The notes beneath the pieces were generated by a model. That model was not told the DNA's origin, made no database searches, and saw only the letters and a program-made list of their open reading frames with translations. From contig NZ_CP092371.1 in assembly GCF_028473145.1 (NCBI RefSeq), forward strand, positions 1 through 64,000: DNA of 64,000 bases, given 5' to 3'. Position numbers and translations under genes: made by a program. The stretch comes from Flavobacterium sp. CBA20B-1. GTDB lineage: Bacteria; Bacteroidota; Bacteroidia; Flavobacteriales; Flavobacteriaceae. This document shows positions 27,709-36,277 of the stretch, piece by piece (within the stretch, counting starts at the first letter, position 1; each line of letters begins with the position of its first letter).

Positions 27709-30360
27709 ATGCTAAGAAAAATTGTAATTCTATTTATATGTCTATTATCAAATTATTTTTTCGCACAAACTAAATGTGTTGGAAAAATTAAAGATTTCAA
27801 TGAGAATCCCATTTTTAATGCATCAGTAGTATGCAAAAACACTGAGGGGCATATTATTAGTTTTAGCTTTACTGATAATAGTGGGGATTACAGTATAGAT
27901 ATTGAAACAAGTGGATCGTTTATAATAGAAGTAAATAAAGCGGGTTTTTTAAAAGAAAAAAAAGATCTTATTGTTGATAAAAAAAATAAAAAATATCAAC
28001 TAGATTTTGTGTTAAATGAAACTAGTGAATTGCTAGATGATTTAGTCATTGAAATTGAAAATCCGATTAAACAAATGGGGGACACTCTTTCTTATGATGC
28101 AAAAAATTTTAGTACCGGTAGAGAACAAACTGTGGAAGATTTGTTAAAAAACATTCCGGGAATTACAGTTGAAAAAGATGGTAAAATTCAATTTGCAGGT
28201 ATTGAAATTGAAAAAGTAATGGTTGATGGCGATGATTTTTTTAATAAAGGGTATTCTTTACTAACAAAAAATATGCCCAATAAGCCACTTGATAAAGTAC
28301 AGATATTACGAAGATACTCTAATAATAAACTTCTAAAAGGAATAGAGGAATCAAATAAGGTGGCGTTAAACCTTACGATAGACGACAAATATAAAGATAT
28401 TTGGTTTGGAGATATTTCTATGGGTTATGGCTTAGTTTCAGAAAACCGTTACGATGTTAGTGGAAATTTAATGAATTTTAGTAAAAAATATAAAAACTTT
28501 CTTAATTATGGATTAAATAATATTGGTTTAGACAAAGTAGGCTCAATAGAAGATATGATTTTTAATAATAATGACCTAGAATCAATTGGAAGTAAAAATC
28601 TAAATAAAATAATGGGATTGGACGCAAGTCGTGCAGGTCAATTAAAGGATGAGCGAACTAGAATAAATAACGCGGAAAATATATCATTAAGTACAATTAT
28701 TCCCTTAACAGAAGTATTAAAAGTGAAATTTGTCGGTTTTTTGGGATTGGATGAAAACTATGCATTTAATAATAGATTAAATGTAACTTCTGTTGGAAAT
28801 ACTTATTTCGAAAATTCTGAAATGAACAGATTTAAAAGTCACTTAAAAAAAGGATATATAAATTTATTAACTACTTACGATATCTCTAAAAATGATATGC
28901 TACAAGTTAGTTCTGTCTTTAATAAGGGGATAATAAATAATTATAATGATTTAACATTTAATAAAAAAAATACATTAGAACGTTTGGAAACTGAAAATAG
29001 TTTTTTTGATCAAAAGTTAACCTATACTCATAAATGGAAAGATAAAAATGTTGTACTTATAAAAGGAAGGTTTTTTTCAAATAAAATTCCGCAATTTTAT
29101 GCTGTAGATGATTATCTATTGGGAGATTTATTTTCATTTGATGCAGATGCTATGAACAATAATATTGATAATCAAAAGACCTTTTCTGGAATTGAAGCAG
29201 ATTTTAAATTAAAGCAGAAAAATAATGATTTAATTGAATTTCAAGTGGGTTATCAATATAATAAAGATATAATTAATACTAATTTTCAATTATTTAATAA
29301 CTACTCAAGTATTCGTCCAAATGAATTTCAGACTGATAGTTCATTTTCTACAAATGATTTTTATATTAGAAGTCGTTATACTTGGAAATGGACTAATTTT
29401 CAAATTACAGGTCGTGGAGATGCTCATCAACTATTTAATAGATTTGAATCTTTAAAATCAAATAAATCGCAAAACCCATTTTACATAAATCCTTCAATTA
29501 GTTTTCGATGGGATATCACCCCTACACAAGTACTAATTGCGGCTTACATGTTAAACTATTCAAATATTCCAGTAATCAATGTAAATGACACGTACGTACT
29601 TAGTTCATCAAGATCATTTTCTAAAGGATTAGGAAATTTTCAGTTAACAGATTTTCAATCTGCTAATATAAGATACACTTACAATCATTATCTTTCAAGA
29701 TACAATATTACATTTGGTTTAGATTATAGTAAGCAGAATAATACTTTATCAACAAGAAGTATACTAAACCAAAATAATAATCTATCAGAATCTATTTTAA
29801 TGAAAGGGGGTAATACTTATTCATTTTCAATAAAATCGCAATTTTATTTACCATATTTTATGAAAAGCACAATTAGTTTTGGTGGGAACTATAGAATATC
29901 TAAATCTTTTAATGTAATTAACAATTCAGGATTACGAAAAACCATTTATTATTCCCAAAACTATAATTTTCAATGGAGAACAAATTATCGTACTGGTTTT
30001 AACTTTTCTATGAGTTCAGAATTTACTTTTGATAAAGTAGAATCTCCAGATTTTATTAATAATTTTAATAATAATTTTAATGTATTAGAATTATATTATC
30101 TATTGGGAAAATTTAATTTTAAAATATTAGGAGAGCACTATCATTTTGGAAACCTAGAGAATAATAATAAAGACCATCTTTTTATTGATTTTGAAACGTC
30201 ATACAATATAAATGATAAATATACAATTACATTACGGGGTAATAATCTATTGAATAAAAAAAACTTTTCGACCTATCGTATTTCTGACATCGGCTATACA
30301 ACATCTACATACTCCTTAGTCAACCGGTATATTTTACTTTCAATCAAATTTAGATTTTAA
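27709..30360 (+). CDS. TonB-dependent receptor-like outer-membrane barrel with CarboxypepD-like domain
   Basis: Predicted outer-membrane protein of 883 residues. A signal peptide (about 1-19, ending FFAQ) is followed by a carboxypeptidase-regulatory-like beta-sandwich (about 20-105), a plug-type region (about 120-200, EDLLKNIPGITVEKDGKI, KVMVDGDDFF), then a long beta-barrel ending in KFRF with the final Phe expected of barrels. The fold resembles SusC/TonB receptors of the kind often found beside GLPGLI proteins in flavobacteria. It precedes four small exported proteins and two GLPGLI genes on the same strand, the first only 79 bases away, suggesting one functional locus. Substrate unknown. 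Confidence 0.82.
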   Translation: MLRKIVILFICLLSNYFFAQTKCVGKIKDFNENPIFNASVVCKNTEGHIISFSFTDNSGDYSIDIETSGSFIIEVNKAGFLKEKKDLIVDKKNKKYQLDFVLNETSELLDDLVIEIENPIKQMGDTLSYDAKNFSTGREQTVEDLLKNIPGITVEKDGKIQFAGIEIEKVMVDGDDFFNKGYSLLTKNMPNKPLDKVQILRRYSNNKLLKGIEESNKVALNLTIDDKYKDIWFGDISMGYGLVSENRYDVSGNLMNFSKKYKNFLNYGLNNIGLDKVGSIEDMIFNNNDLESIGSKNLNKIMGLDASRAGQLKDERTRINNAENISLSTIIPLTEVLKVKFVGFLGLDENYAFNNRLNVTSVGNTYFENSEMNRFKSHLKKGYINLLTTYDISKNDMLQVSSVFNKGIINNYNDLTFNKKNTLERLETENSFFDQKLTYTHKWKDKNVVLIKGRFFSNKIPQFYAVDDYLLGDLFSFDADAMNNNIDNQKTFSGIEADFKLKQKNNDLIEFQVGYQYNKDIINTNFQLFNNYSSIRPNEFQTDSSFSTNDFYIRSRYTWKWTNFQITGRGDAHQLFNRFESLKSNKSQNPFYINPSISFRWDITPTQVLIAAYMLNYSNIPVINVNDTYVLSSSRSFSKGLGNFQLTDFQSANIRYTYNHYLSRYNITFGLDYSKQNNTLSTRSILNQNNNLSESILMKGGNTYSFSIKSQFYLPYFMKSTISFGGNYRISKSFNVINNSGLRKTIYYSQNYNFQWRTNYRTGFNFSMSSEFTFDKVESPDFINNFNNNFNVLELYYLLGKFNFKILGEHYHFGNLENNNKDHLFIDFETSYNINDKYTITLRGNNLLNKKNFSTYRISDIGYTTSTYSLVNRYILLSIKFRF

Positions 30361-30439
30361 TTTGTATTATTATTTTTTTTTATTATTTTTAGAAAAATAT
30401 TTTACAAATTTTAGTTAACATTAATAAATATATTATAGT

Positions 30440-30793
30440 ATGAAGAAAATTTTATTATCAGTACTTGTTGGTTTAGCAAGTTACACTGGAACTTATGCTT
30501 CTAACGGAGAAATCCAATTAGATTTAAAAAGCAACTTATTTTTTAATGATATTTCTTTTGAGGTATCATCTTTTGAGCATTCTGAAAAAATAATTTTTTT
30601 TGATAATTGCGTTTATTCTGTTTTTTGGACTGATACAAATGGTTTTCAGCATTCCAAAACAATGATGCCTATTGGCACCTATGAGAGTTATTCTGATTGT
30701 GTTAGAGCTATAAATGAAAAATTAGACGACTTAAGATCTTGGGGATATACTATTGATAAATATAGTATTCATTACGGAGAAGATGGTTGGTAG
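30440..30793 (+). CDS. Small exported two-cysteine protein, family member 1
   Basis: A 117-residue protein with an N-terminal signal peptide (MKKILLSVLVGLASYTGTYA, cleavage near residue 20). Mature part: NC near residue 57, 29 residues, then a second Cys, then a WGY motif near the C-terminus. The pattern is shared with three neighbours at 30838, 31389 and 33503, but the rest is strongly diverged. It is the most divergent member, with an aromatic acidic tail (HYGEDGW). The two Cys probably form a disulfide in the periplasm or outside the cell. Function unknown. Confidence 0.72.
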   Translation: MKKILLSVLVGLASYTGTYASNGEIQLDLKSNLFFNDISFEVSSFEHSEKIIFFDNCVYSVFWTDTNGFQHSKTMMPIGTYESYSDCVRAINEKLDDLRSWGYTIDKYSIHYGEDGW

Positions 30794-30837
30794 TAATCAA
30801 CTAAAATTATTATTTTTAATTATAAATATATTACATT

Positions 30838-31185
30838 ATGAAGAAAATTTTATTATCAGCACTTGTTGGTTTAGCAAGTTACACTGGGGCTTATGCTTCA
30901 AATGAGATTGTTTCTAATACTGTTAATACAGTTGAAACATTAAACTTTCCAATTGAAACCTTAAAAATTGAAGCTTTTACTGAAAATTACAACTTAGAAT
31001 TTAGTTATAATTGTCGTACTACCATCAGAGTTAAAGATAAGGAAGGATTGCAAACAGAAGTAAACCTTAATACTAATACATCAAATGCAGATGAGTGTAT
31101 AGAAAGGGGCTTGCAATTTGCTTCGTTATATGAAGCCGCTGGGTTTGAAATTACACATTATAATAATTCTTTTAACATCGAATAG
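30838..31185 (+). CDS. Small exported two-cysteine protein, family member 2
   Basis: A 115-residue paralogue with a nearly identical leader (MKKILLSALVGLASYTGAYA) and pro-region (SNEIVSNTVNTVE). YNC is followed by 27 residues and the second Cys, then AGF and a polar tail. The segment KDKEGLQTE resembles the TDKEGLPSE of member 3. DNA identity in the first 90 bases with members 3 and 4 is very high, while the 3' part has diverged, which indicates recent duplication followed by diversification. It begins 44 bases after member 1 and is probably cotranscribed. Function unknown. Confidence 0.72.
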   Translation: MKKILLSALVGLASYTGAYASNEIVSNTVNTVETLNFPIETLKIEAFTENYNLEFSYNCRTTIRVKDKEGLQTEVNLNTNTSNADECIERGLQFASLYEAAGFEITHYNNSFNIE

Positions 31186-31388
31186 ATTTTAACAAAAATT
31201 GAATCTATTTTAACTAAATAATAACCAAGTTTAATTATCATTAAAATTAATTTTTTCTTTTTAAAAAAATAATTTTAGTACTATTTCAAATACTTATTGA
31301 AATATCTGTTATAATATACTTTATCAAAATGCTATAACATGGGTAATCAATTAAGAATAATTATTTTAATGTAAAAAATTTAAATATT

Positions 31389-31733
31389 ATGAAGAAAATT
31401 TTATTATCAGCACTTGTTGGTTTAGCAAGTTACACTGGGGTCTATGCTTCAAATGAAATTGTTTCTAATACTGTTAATACAGTAGAATATGAATTTAGTA
31501 ATTTAATAACTAATTTAAATTCAACAACCGAATCAGTTAATGATTTTGATCCAAAATATAACTGTTTCACAAGGTTTACTTTTACAGATAAAGAAGGTCT
31601 CCCATCTGAACATTATTCAAAAACAACAACTTCATCTGCGGAAGCTTGTTCACAAAAAGGACAAGAGCAAAAACAACTTTTTGAACTAGCAGGATATGTT
31701 GTAAGTGATTATTCCAACAATTATAGTGGTTAA
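31389..31733 (+). CDS. Small exported two-cysteine protein, family member 3
   Basis: A 114-residue paralogue: leader MKKILLSALVGLASYTGVYA, the same SNEIVSNTVNTVE start of the mature part as member 2, then YNC, 27 residues and Cys, then AGY and an Asn/Ser-rich tail. A 203-base AT-rich gap with no gene separates it from member 2. A very strong terminator follows 15 bases after its stop, so it ends the first transcription unit. Function unknown. Confidence 0.72.
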   Translation: MKKILLSALVGLASYTGVYASNEIVSNTVNTVEYEFSNLITNLNSTTESVNDFDPKYNCFTRFTFTDKEGLPSEHYSKTTTSSAEACSQKGQEQKQLFELAGYVVSDYSNNYSG

Positions 31734-31748
31734 TATATTAAACATCAA

Positions 31749-31790
31749 AGTAATTAGCAACTTAATTATAAGTTGCTAATTACTATTTTT
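31749..31790 (+). terminator. Strong terminator after member 3
   Basis: AGTAATTAGCAACTT (31749-31763) and AAGTTGCTAATTACT (31770-31784) form a perfect 15-bp stem with a 6-nt loop, followed by ATTTTTT. The GLPGLI genes downstream therefore need their own promoter. Confidence 0.88.
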
Positions 31791-31803
31791 TAAATCTCAC
31801 ATT

Positions 31804-32595
31804 ATGAAAATAATATGTTTTATTTTATTTTATTTTAGCCTTTTTGCCGTTACTGCACAAGAACGTATCAAAGTGGATTATTCCGAATATAAACATGTTC
31901 AAATTCCTATTTTGCAAAAGGGACAACTTTATATAGACTTAAAAAACGAAAAAACGGTTTGGGTTGAAAATACAAGTTCTAGAATAGAAAATTATGACAA
32001 AAAAAATATTGAAAAACCTAAAAACGAAGATATAAGACGCCCCGATAATTCTTTTGAAGTTTCGTTAGGAAGAACCATTCCAGATGATTATGTTCTTTAT
32101 GACTACAAAAACAGAAAAATAGAGATTATTGAGGATTTAGGTAAGAAAGTATTTTCTGTTCCCGATACATTTAATGAGTTAAAATGGAATTTACAGAAAG
32201 AAACTAAAACAGTTAACAATATAGAATGCTTTAAAGCAACAACAAATTTCAGAGGAAATGATTGGGATGTTTGGTATGCTCCATCTATTCCTTACCCATA
32301 TGGACCATGGAAATTACATGGCTTACCAGGATTAATTTTAGAAGCAAAAACAAAAGACGGATTTTATACATTAATAGCAGATAAGATAGAATATAATTAT
32401 CCAGAAAATAATCAATTAGTTCCAAGAGATAAAATTCTTAAAGAGTTATCGTTCAAAGAATATTTGGAATATCAAGACGTTCTATTTAATATGTTGTTTT
32501 TAGGAGAAGATATGCCTAAACAGGCAAGAGATATATTTGCACATAAAAAAGAAAGAAAATTTGAAACTAAAGCAAACCTTTCATGGATGAAGTAA
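31804..32595 (+). CDS. GLPGLI family protein 1
   Basis: Exported 263-residue protein (signal peptide about 1-18, ending VTAQ) with the family-defining motif GLPGLI in WKLHGLPGLILEAKTKDG (about residues 169-186), preceded by WDVWYAPSIPYPYGPW. The GLPGLI family is widespread in Bacteroidota and of unknown function, often beside TonB-type receptors. A 298-bp block covering the middle of the gene is nearly identical to the next gene, whereas both ends have diverged. Context suggests it works with the barrel and the small two-cysteine proteins, as inference. Confidence 0.9.
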   Translation: MKIICFILFYFSLFAVTAQERIKVDYSEYKHVQIPILQKGQLYIDLKNEKTVWVENTSSRIENYDKKNIEKPKNEDIRRPDNSFEVSLGRTIPDDYVLYDYKNRKIEIIEDLGKKVFSVPDTFNELKWNLQKETKTVNNIECFKATTNFRGNDWDVWYAPSIPYPYGPWKLHGLPGLILEAKTKDGFYTLIADKIEYNYPENNQLVPRDKILKELSFKEYLEYQDVLFNMLFLGEDMPKQARDIFAHKKERKFETKANLSWMK

Positions 32596-33201
32596 CATGA
32601 TATATTATATTAAAGAATATAAATTTATAACAAACTATTTAATATTTAAAAATGAAAAAGATTTTGTTACTTTTCTTTATAAGTTTCATTAATATAAACG
32701 CACAAAACAGATTAAAAGTAAATTATTCTGAATATATTAATATACAGATTCCCGTTAAGCAACCAAATAAATTGTTTATAGATTTGAAAAATGAAAAAAC
32801 AGTTTGGGTTGAAAATACAAGTGCTCAAATTTGGGACTATGATAAAAAAAAAGAAGAAAAAGAGCAAATAGAAAAAGGATATAATAATGCTTTTTCAGCG
32901 GAATTAGGAAGAACCATTCCAGATGATTATGTTCTTTATGACTACAAAAACAGAAAAATAGAGATTATTGAGGATTTAGGTAAGAAAGTATTTTCTGTTC
33001 CCGATACATTTAATGAGTTAAAATGGAATTTACAGAAAGAAACTAAAACAGTTAACAATATAGAGTGCTTTAAAGCAACAACAAATTTCAGAGGAAATGA
33101 TTGGGATGTTTGGTATGCTCCATCTATTCCTTACCCATATGGACCATGGAAATTACATGGCTTACCAGGATTAATTTTAGAAGCAAAAACAAAAGACGGA
33201 T
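32065..33201 (+). repeat. 298-bp near-identical block shared by the two GLPGLI genes
   Basis: Positions 32065-32362 and 32904-33201 match with a single visible difference (ATAGAATGC versus ATAGAGTGC). Flanking coding sequence of the same genes is clearly diverged, so the block looks recombined rather than freshly duplicated. Confidence 0.88.
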
Positions 33202-33431
33202 ATTTTACCTTCATTGCTGAAAAAATAGATAATAATTATCTAGAAAGTGAATTGTATATACCTAGAGAAAAAATATTAAAAATAATTTCTTTTAAAGAGT
33301 ATTTAGAATATCAAGATTATTTATTTAATTTTTTATTTTTAGGAAAAAGTGCTCCTACACCAAAAGATGTATTTCTTAACACTAAAGAAAAAAAATTTGA
33401 AACTAAAGCTAATTTATCATGGTTAGATTAA
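32652..33431 (+). CDS. GLPGLI family protein 2
   Basis: Paralogue of 259 residues with its own signal peptide (LLFFISFININAQ) and the same GLPGLI motif. Residues 85-183 are identical to copy 1, but the N-terminal (SEYINIQIPVKQPNK) and C-terminal parts differ, including a shortened tail. It starts 56 bases after copy 1 and is likely cotranscribed. The mosaic pattern points to gene conversion. Function is unknown for the family. Confidence 0.9.
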   Translation: MKKILLLFFISFININAQNRLKVNYSEYINIQIPVKQPNKLFIDLKNEKTVWVENTSAQIWDYDKKKEEKEQIEKGYNNAFSAELGRTIPDDYVLYDYKNRKIEIIEDLGKKVFSVPDTFNELKWNLQKETKTVNNIECFKATTNFRGNDWDVWYAPSIPYPYGPWKLHGLPGLILEAKTKDGYFTFIAEKIDNNYLESELYIPREKILKIISFKEYLEYQDYLFNFLFLGKSAPTPKDVFLNTKEKKFETKANLSWLD

Positions 33432-33502
33432 TGATAAATATTCATCTAATAAATTAAATATACTTTATATAAAGAATTTTTAACAAATAAATATATTACA
33501 TT

Positions 33503-33826
33503 ATGAAAAAAATTTTATTATCAGCACTTGTTGGTTTAGCAAGTTACACAGGAGTATACGCTTCAAACGAAATTGTATATGGCATTTCAATATCAAAAGA
33601 AGTAGAATCATGTATTATTGAAACAGCTAATGATCTTTTATATGAAGTAGAATCAGACATTAATTGTTTCAACTTTTTTTTAGTACGAAAAGATGGAGTT
33701 GAAACATTGGTTAAGTTAGAATCGTTCGCACAAAATGATGTAGATTGTTTTTCTCAAGGCAAAGCCCATGCCGAAATTTATCAAAATGTAGGATATGAAG
33801 TTGGGTATATAATTTCATTTTATTAA
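33503..33826 (+). CDS. Small exported two-cysteine protein, family member 4
   Basis: A 107-residue paralogue placed after the GLPGLI pair. The leader is MKKILLSALVGLASYTGVYA and the upstream bases ATATATTACATTATG match those before member 2. The mature part has an additional Cys near residue 37, then INC, 26 residues and Cys, then VGY and a hydrophobic C-terminus (IISFY). It thus has three Cys, unlike the others. A terminator follows. The arrangement of members 1-3, GLPGLI pair and member 4 suggests a cassette-like locus built by duplication. Confidence 0.7.
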   Translation: MKKILLSALVGLASYTGVYASNEIVYGISISKEVESCIIETANDLLYEVESDINCFNFFLVRKDGVETLVKLESFAQNDVDCFSQGKAHAEIYQNVGYEVGYIISFY

Positions 33827-33846
33827 GAAATTCTACAGAATAGAAG

Positions 33847-33880
33847 CCGTCTCAATATTAAATTTGAGACGGTTCTTTAT
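33847..33880 (+). terminator. Terminator closing the GLPGLI locus
   Basis: CCGTCTCAA (33847-33855) pairs with TTGAGACGG (33864-33872) and runs into TTCTTTATTATTTG, 20 bases after the member 4 stop. Confidence 0.82.
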
Positions 33881-34017
33881 TATTTGTTTAAATTTTCAAC
33901 GAATGAATTTCGTTTGAAAAACGCATAGAATTGTCCTTAAGTGGCAATTTTCTTTCTTAGATTGTGTGCTAAAGCCACATCAAACCAAATTCTTACTAAT
34001 AACCTGAGTTCGATTAA

Positions 34018-34480
34018 TCAGAATATTGCTAACTGATTTGTTTTTAATTTATTATATTGTATTGAAGGTTTTTTAGGAAAAAATGAATAAGCAATTAGCC
34101 CCGAAATAAGGTTTGTAAAAAAGTTTCCTATAGATCTGTGTCTTGAATATTCAATTTGGCACATATTTTTCAATTCATCGTTAACTGTTTCAATAACAGA
34201 ACGTTTTCTCAATAGTATCTTATCAGACAAGGTCATTAAACAGTTTTTCATATTGTTTTTAAGCTGTGTGATTAGATGAACACCATCAACAAATAATATG
34301 TCTGCAATTTTCTTAGAGATATACCCCTTATCTGCAAAGAGTTTCCCGAGAATCCCTTTGATAAATCCTTCATTTTTAAGAGGTTAACGGTCATCTAAAT
34401 TGGCTTGTGTAATAGTAAAGCTTAGAATTTCACCCTTTTCATTAATAATTAAGTGAAGCTTGAATCCATATAATATAATA
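34018..34480 (-). pseudogene. IS982-family transposase remnant
   Basis: Leftward reading gives YGFKLHLIINEKGEILSF, ANLDDR, a stop, PLKNEGFIKGILGKLFADKGYI, then LLRKRSVIETVNDELKN and HRSIGNFFTNLISGLIAYSF, the conserved C-terminal half of IS982 transposases. The stop (TAA where Glu is expected) and the missing N-terminus make it inactive. The 5' end is cut at about 34480 by an IS3-family element. The stop codon at 34018 overlaps AACCTGAGTTCGATTAA (34001-34017), the likely terminal repeat of this element. Confidence 0.85.
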
Positions 34481-34542
34481 CCCTTAAAAATTTGGACCAA
34501 AAGTTAAGTTGAAAAATATTAACTTTAAACAAGTCTAAAACA

Positions 34543-34830
34543 ATGAAACAAACAAGAAGAAAATTTTCGTCGGAATTCAAGGCTAAGGTAGCAATAGAAG
34601 CTTTGAAAGAAAGAGAAACGCTCCAAGAATTAGCGTTAAAATTTGAGTTACACCCGAATCAAATATCGCAGTGGAAACAGGAGTTTTTAGAGAAGTCCTC
34701 ACAGGTTTTTGACACAAAAAAGGCGGTCAAAGAATCAGAAGTCGAAATTTCGGAGCTTTATAACAAGATTGGGAAACTAGAAATGGAGAAAGAATTCCTA
34801 AAAAAAAACTTGAAACGCTTCGGTCTGTAA
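34543..34830 (+). CDS. IS3-family transposase OrfA
   Basis: A 95-residue DNA-binding half of the transposase. The N-terminal helix-turn-helix (RRKFSSEFKAKVAIEALKE, then LHPNQISQWKQ) is followed by a leucine-zipper-like coiled coil (EVEISELYNKIGKLEMEKEF). It binds the terminal repeats. A run of nine A residues near 34800 could be the slippery site for the frameshift that makes OrfAB in this family. Its stop overlaps the orfB start (TAATG). Confidence 0.92.
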   Translation: MKQTRRKFSSEFKAKVAIEALKERETLQELALKFELHPNQISQWKQEFLEKSSQVFDTKKAVKESEVEISELYNKIGKLEMEKEFLKKNLKRFGL

Positions 34831-35651
34831 TGGATATGAGATTATTGCTTTTGAAAGAAAAAAAGATGAGCATCCGCAGGCAATGCGAGCTGTTAGGGAT
34901 TAACCGCTCAAGCGTTTATTATACCCAAAAAGGGGAAAACAAAGATAATCTTCGAGCTATGCATTTAATGGATCAACACATTTTGGAAGAACCCACCGCT
35001 GGAGTTTTAACTATGCAAAGTATGTTAGATTAAAATAGCCTTTCAATGAGTTATGAACGCGTGAGAAGACTGATGCGTAAGGCAAATATTGTCCCCATCT
35101 ATCCGCGAAGAAGCCTTACCCAAAGAGGAGATAATAAATACATTTATTCCTACTTGCTAAAAAACTTATCCATCACCGAAGTTAATCAAGTTTGGCAGGT
35201 GGATATTACCTACATTCCTATGAGAAACGGATTTATGTACATGACTGCCATCATCGATGTCCATAGCAGATATATTGTCGGCTGGGGATTGAGCAACAGT
35301 TTGGAAGCTTCAGAAAGTATCCGAGTCGTTGAACAAGCCATAAAAGCACATGGAAAACCTAAAATACTCAATTCTGACCAAGGAACACAGTTCACTTGTT
35401 ATGAATATACAAAGTACTTAAAATCAGAAGGAATCCAGATTTCGATGGATGGCAAAGGAAGAGCTCTGGACAATATCTACATTGAGCGATTTTGGAGAAC
35501 TCTTAAATATCAGTATATTTATCTCAATCCCAAAGAAAATGGATTAGAATTGTATTTAGGAATCAGAGACTGGTTAGAACGATATCATAACAGAAGGCAT
35601 CAAGAAATAGCAATGCAGAAACCAAAAATGAAATATAAAAAAGCAGCCTAA
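34830..35651 (+). pseudogene. IS3-family transposase OrfB, nonsense-broken
   Basis: The catalytic half is readable across one frame but is interrupted by a TAA at 35031-35033 (QSMLD, stop, then NSLSMSYERVRRLM). Both sides are in the same frame, so this is a single point mutation. The downstream part keeps the DDE residues: VDITYIP, NSDQGTQF and YIERFWRTLK, ending in NRRHQEIAMQKP. Without suppression the element cannot transpose on its own. The rest of the protein is well conserved, so inactivation is recent. Confidence 0.88.
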
Positions 35652-35698
35652 ATTCAACTTAACTTCTCATATTTTTGGTCTAAACAAATGAGGGGAAC

Positions 35699-35914
35699 TT
35701 AAGGTATCTTCTCCCAAACCGTATTAAAAACCATGATAAAGCCTAATATTACCAATATTATAAAAAGAAAACAACCAAAATTCATAGACTTTAAAAATAG
35801 TCCTTCTTTTGATTTTACAGCTGGTTTAATTTTACGCAAAGGAAATCCGCAGTTTGGGCAAGCAGTTGCTAAATCAGAAACTTTATGGTTACATTCTTTA
35901 CATGAAATCAGCAT
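35699..35914 (-). CDS. Zinc-ribbon membrane protein
   Basis: A 71-residue protein with an N-terminal zinc ribbon (CKECNHKVSDLATACPNCG, four Cys) and one C-terminal transmembrane helix (CFLFIILVILGFIMVF). Such proteins are common in Bacteroidota and of unknown role. Its stop lies within or at the edge of the IS3-family element, so the original C-terminus may have been altered by the insertion. It is downstream of a second small membrane-protein gene on the same strand. Confidence 0.7.
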   Translation of the reverse strand: MLISCKECNHKVSDLATACPNCGFPLRKIKPAVKSKEGLFLKSMNFGCFLFIILVILGFIMVFNTVWEKIP

Positions 35915-35920
35915 AAATCT

Positions 35921-36151
35921 TTAGTTTTTACTTTTCTTCTTTTTATAAAAATCTAAATTAATATTCCAGTTTTTCTTTTCTTGATCGCTCATTCCCATAA
36001 AATAATTATTGAAAATAAAATAAGCTCCAATTAACCCAAATATAAAATAGATAATGTTTTGGGCAAGGGACGGTATATCCAAAAAGGATAAAGCCAACAA
36101 ACTAATTAATAAAAAAATGGTAATTAAAAATATAAAAGGCTTTCCTTTCAT
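35921..36151 (-). CDS. Small membrane protein, hypothetical
   Basis: A 76-residue protein with two predicted transmembrane helices (about 5-25 and 33-52) and a basic cytoplasmic tail (YKKKKSKN). Function is not recognised. It is the first gene of a two-gene leftward operon with the zinc-ribbon protein (6-base spacing). A canonical Bacteroidota promoter lies 40 bases upstream, supporting expression. Confidence 0.6.
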   Translation of the reverse strand: MKGKPFIFLITIFLLISLLALSFLDIPSLAQNIIYFIFGLIGAYFIFNNYFMGMSDQEKKNWNINLDFYKKKKSKN

Positions 36152-36190
36152 AAGAGAAAAATTGATAAATTATTTAAAATAAATTTTCAG

Positions 36191-36223
36191 CAAATATACA
36201 TCAAAGATTAAAAACAGGCAAAA
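36191..36223 (-). promoter_or_regulatory. Promoter of the zinc-ribbon operon
   Basis: Read leftward, TTTTG (plus 36219-36223), 20 nt and TATATTTG (plus 36191-36198) match the Bacteroidota promoter consensus. The start codon is about 40 bases downstream. Confidence 0.7.
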
Positions 36224-36277
36224 TGGTTGTAAATAAAGGCTTTACAGCCGTTTTATGATTTTTTGGTAATGCGGTAA

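Larger units (their letters stand above)
34481..35695 (+). mobile_element. IS3-family insertion sequence
   Basis: The element contains orfA and a broken orfB. Imperfect terminal inverted repeats are visible: left TTTGGACCAAAAGTTAAGTTG (34491 onward) and right, in reverse, AGACCAAAAATATG then AGTTAAGTTG (from about 35680 leftward). The exact outer base is uncertain by a few nucleotides. No target-site duplication is evident because the left flank is an IS982 transposase and the right flank an unrelated zinc-ribbon gene, which suggests a deletion next to the element. Confidence 0.85.

Noticed and set aside
32896..33201. Possible assembly error producing the identical GLPGLI block
   Set aside because: Flanks on both sides differ and one base differs inside the block, so real recombination is more likely, though a collapsed repeat cannot be fully excluded without reads.
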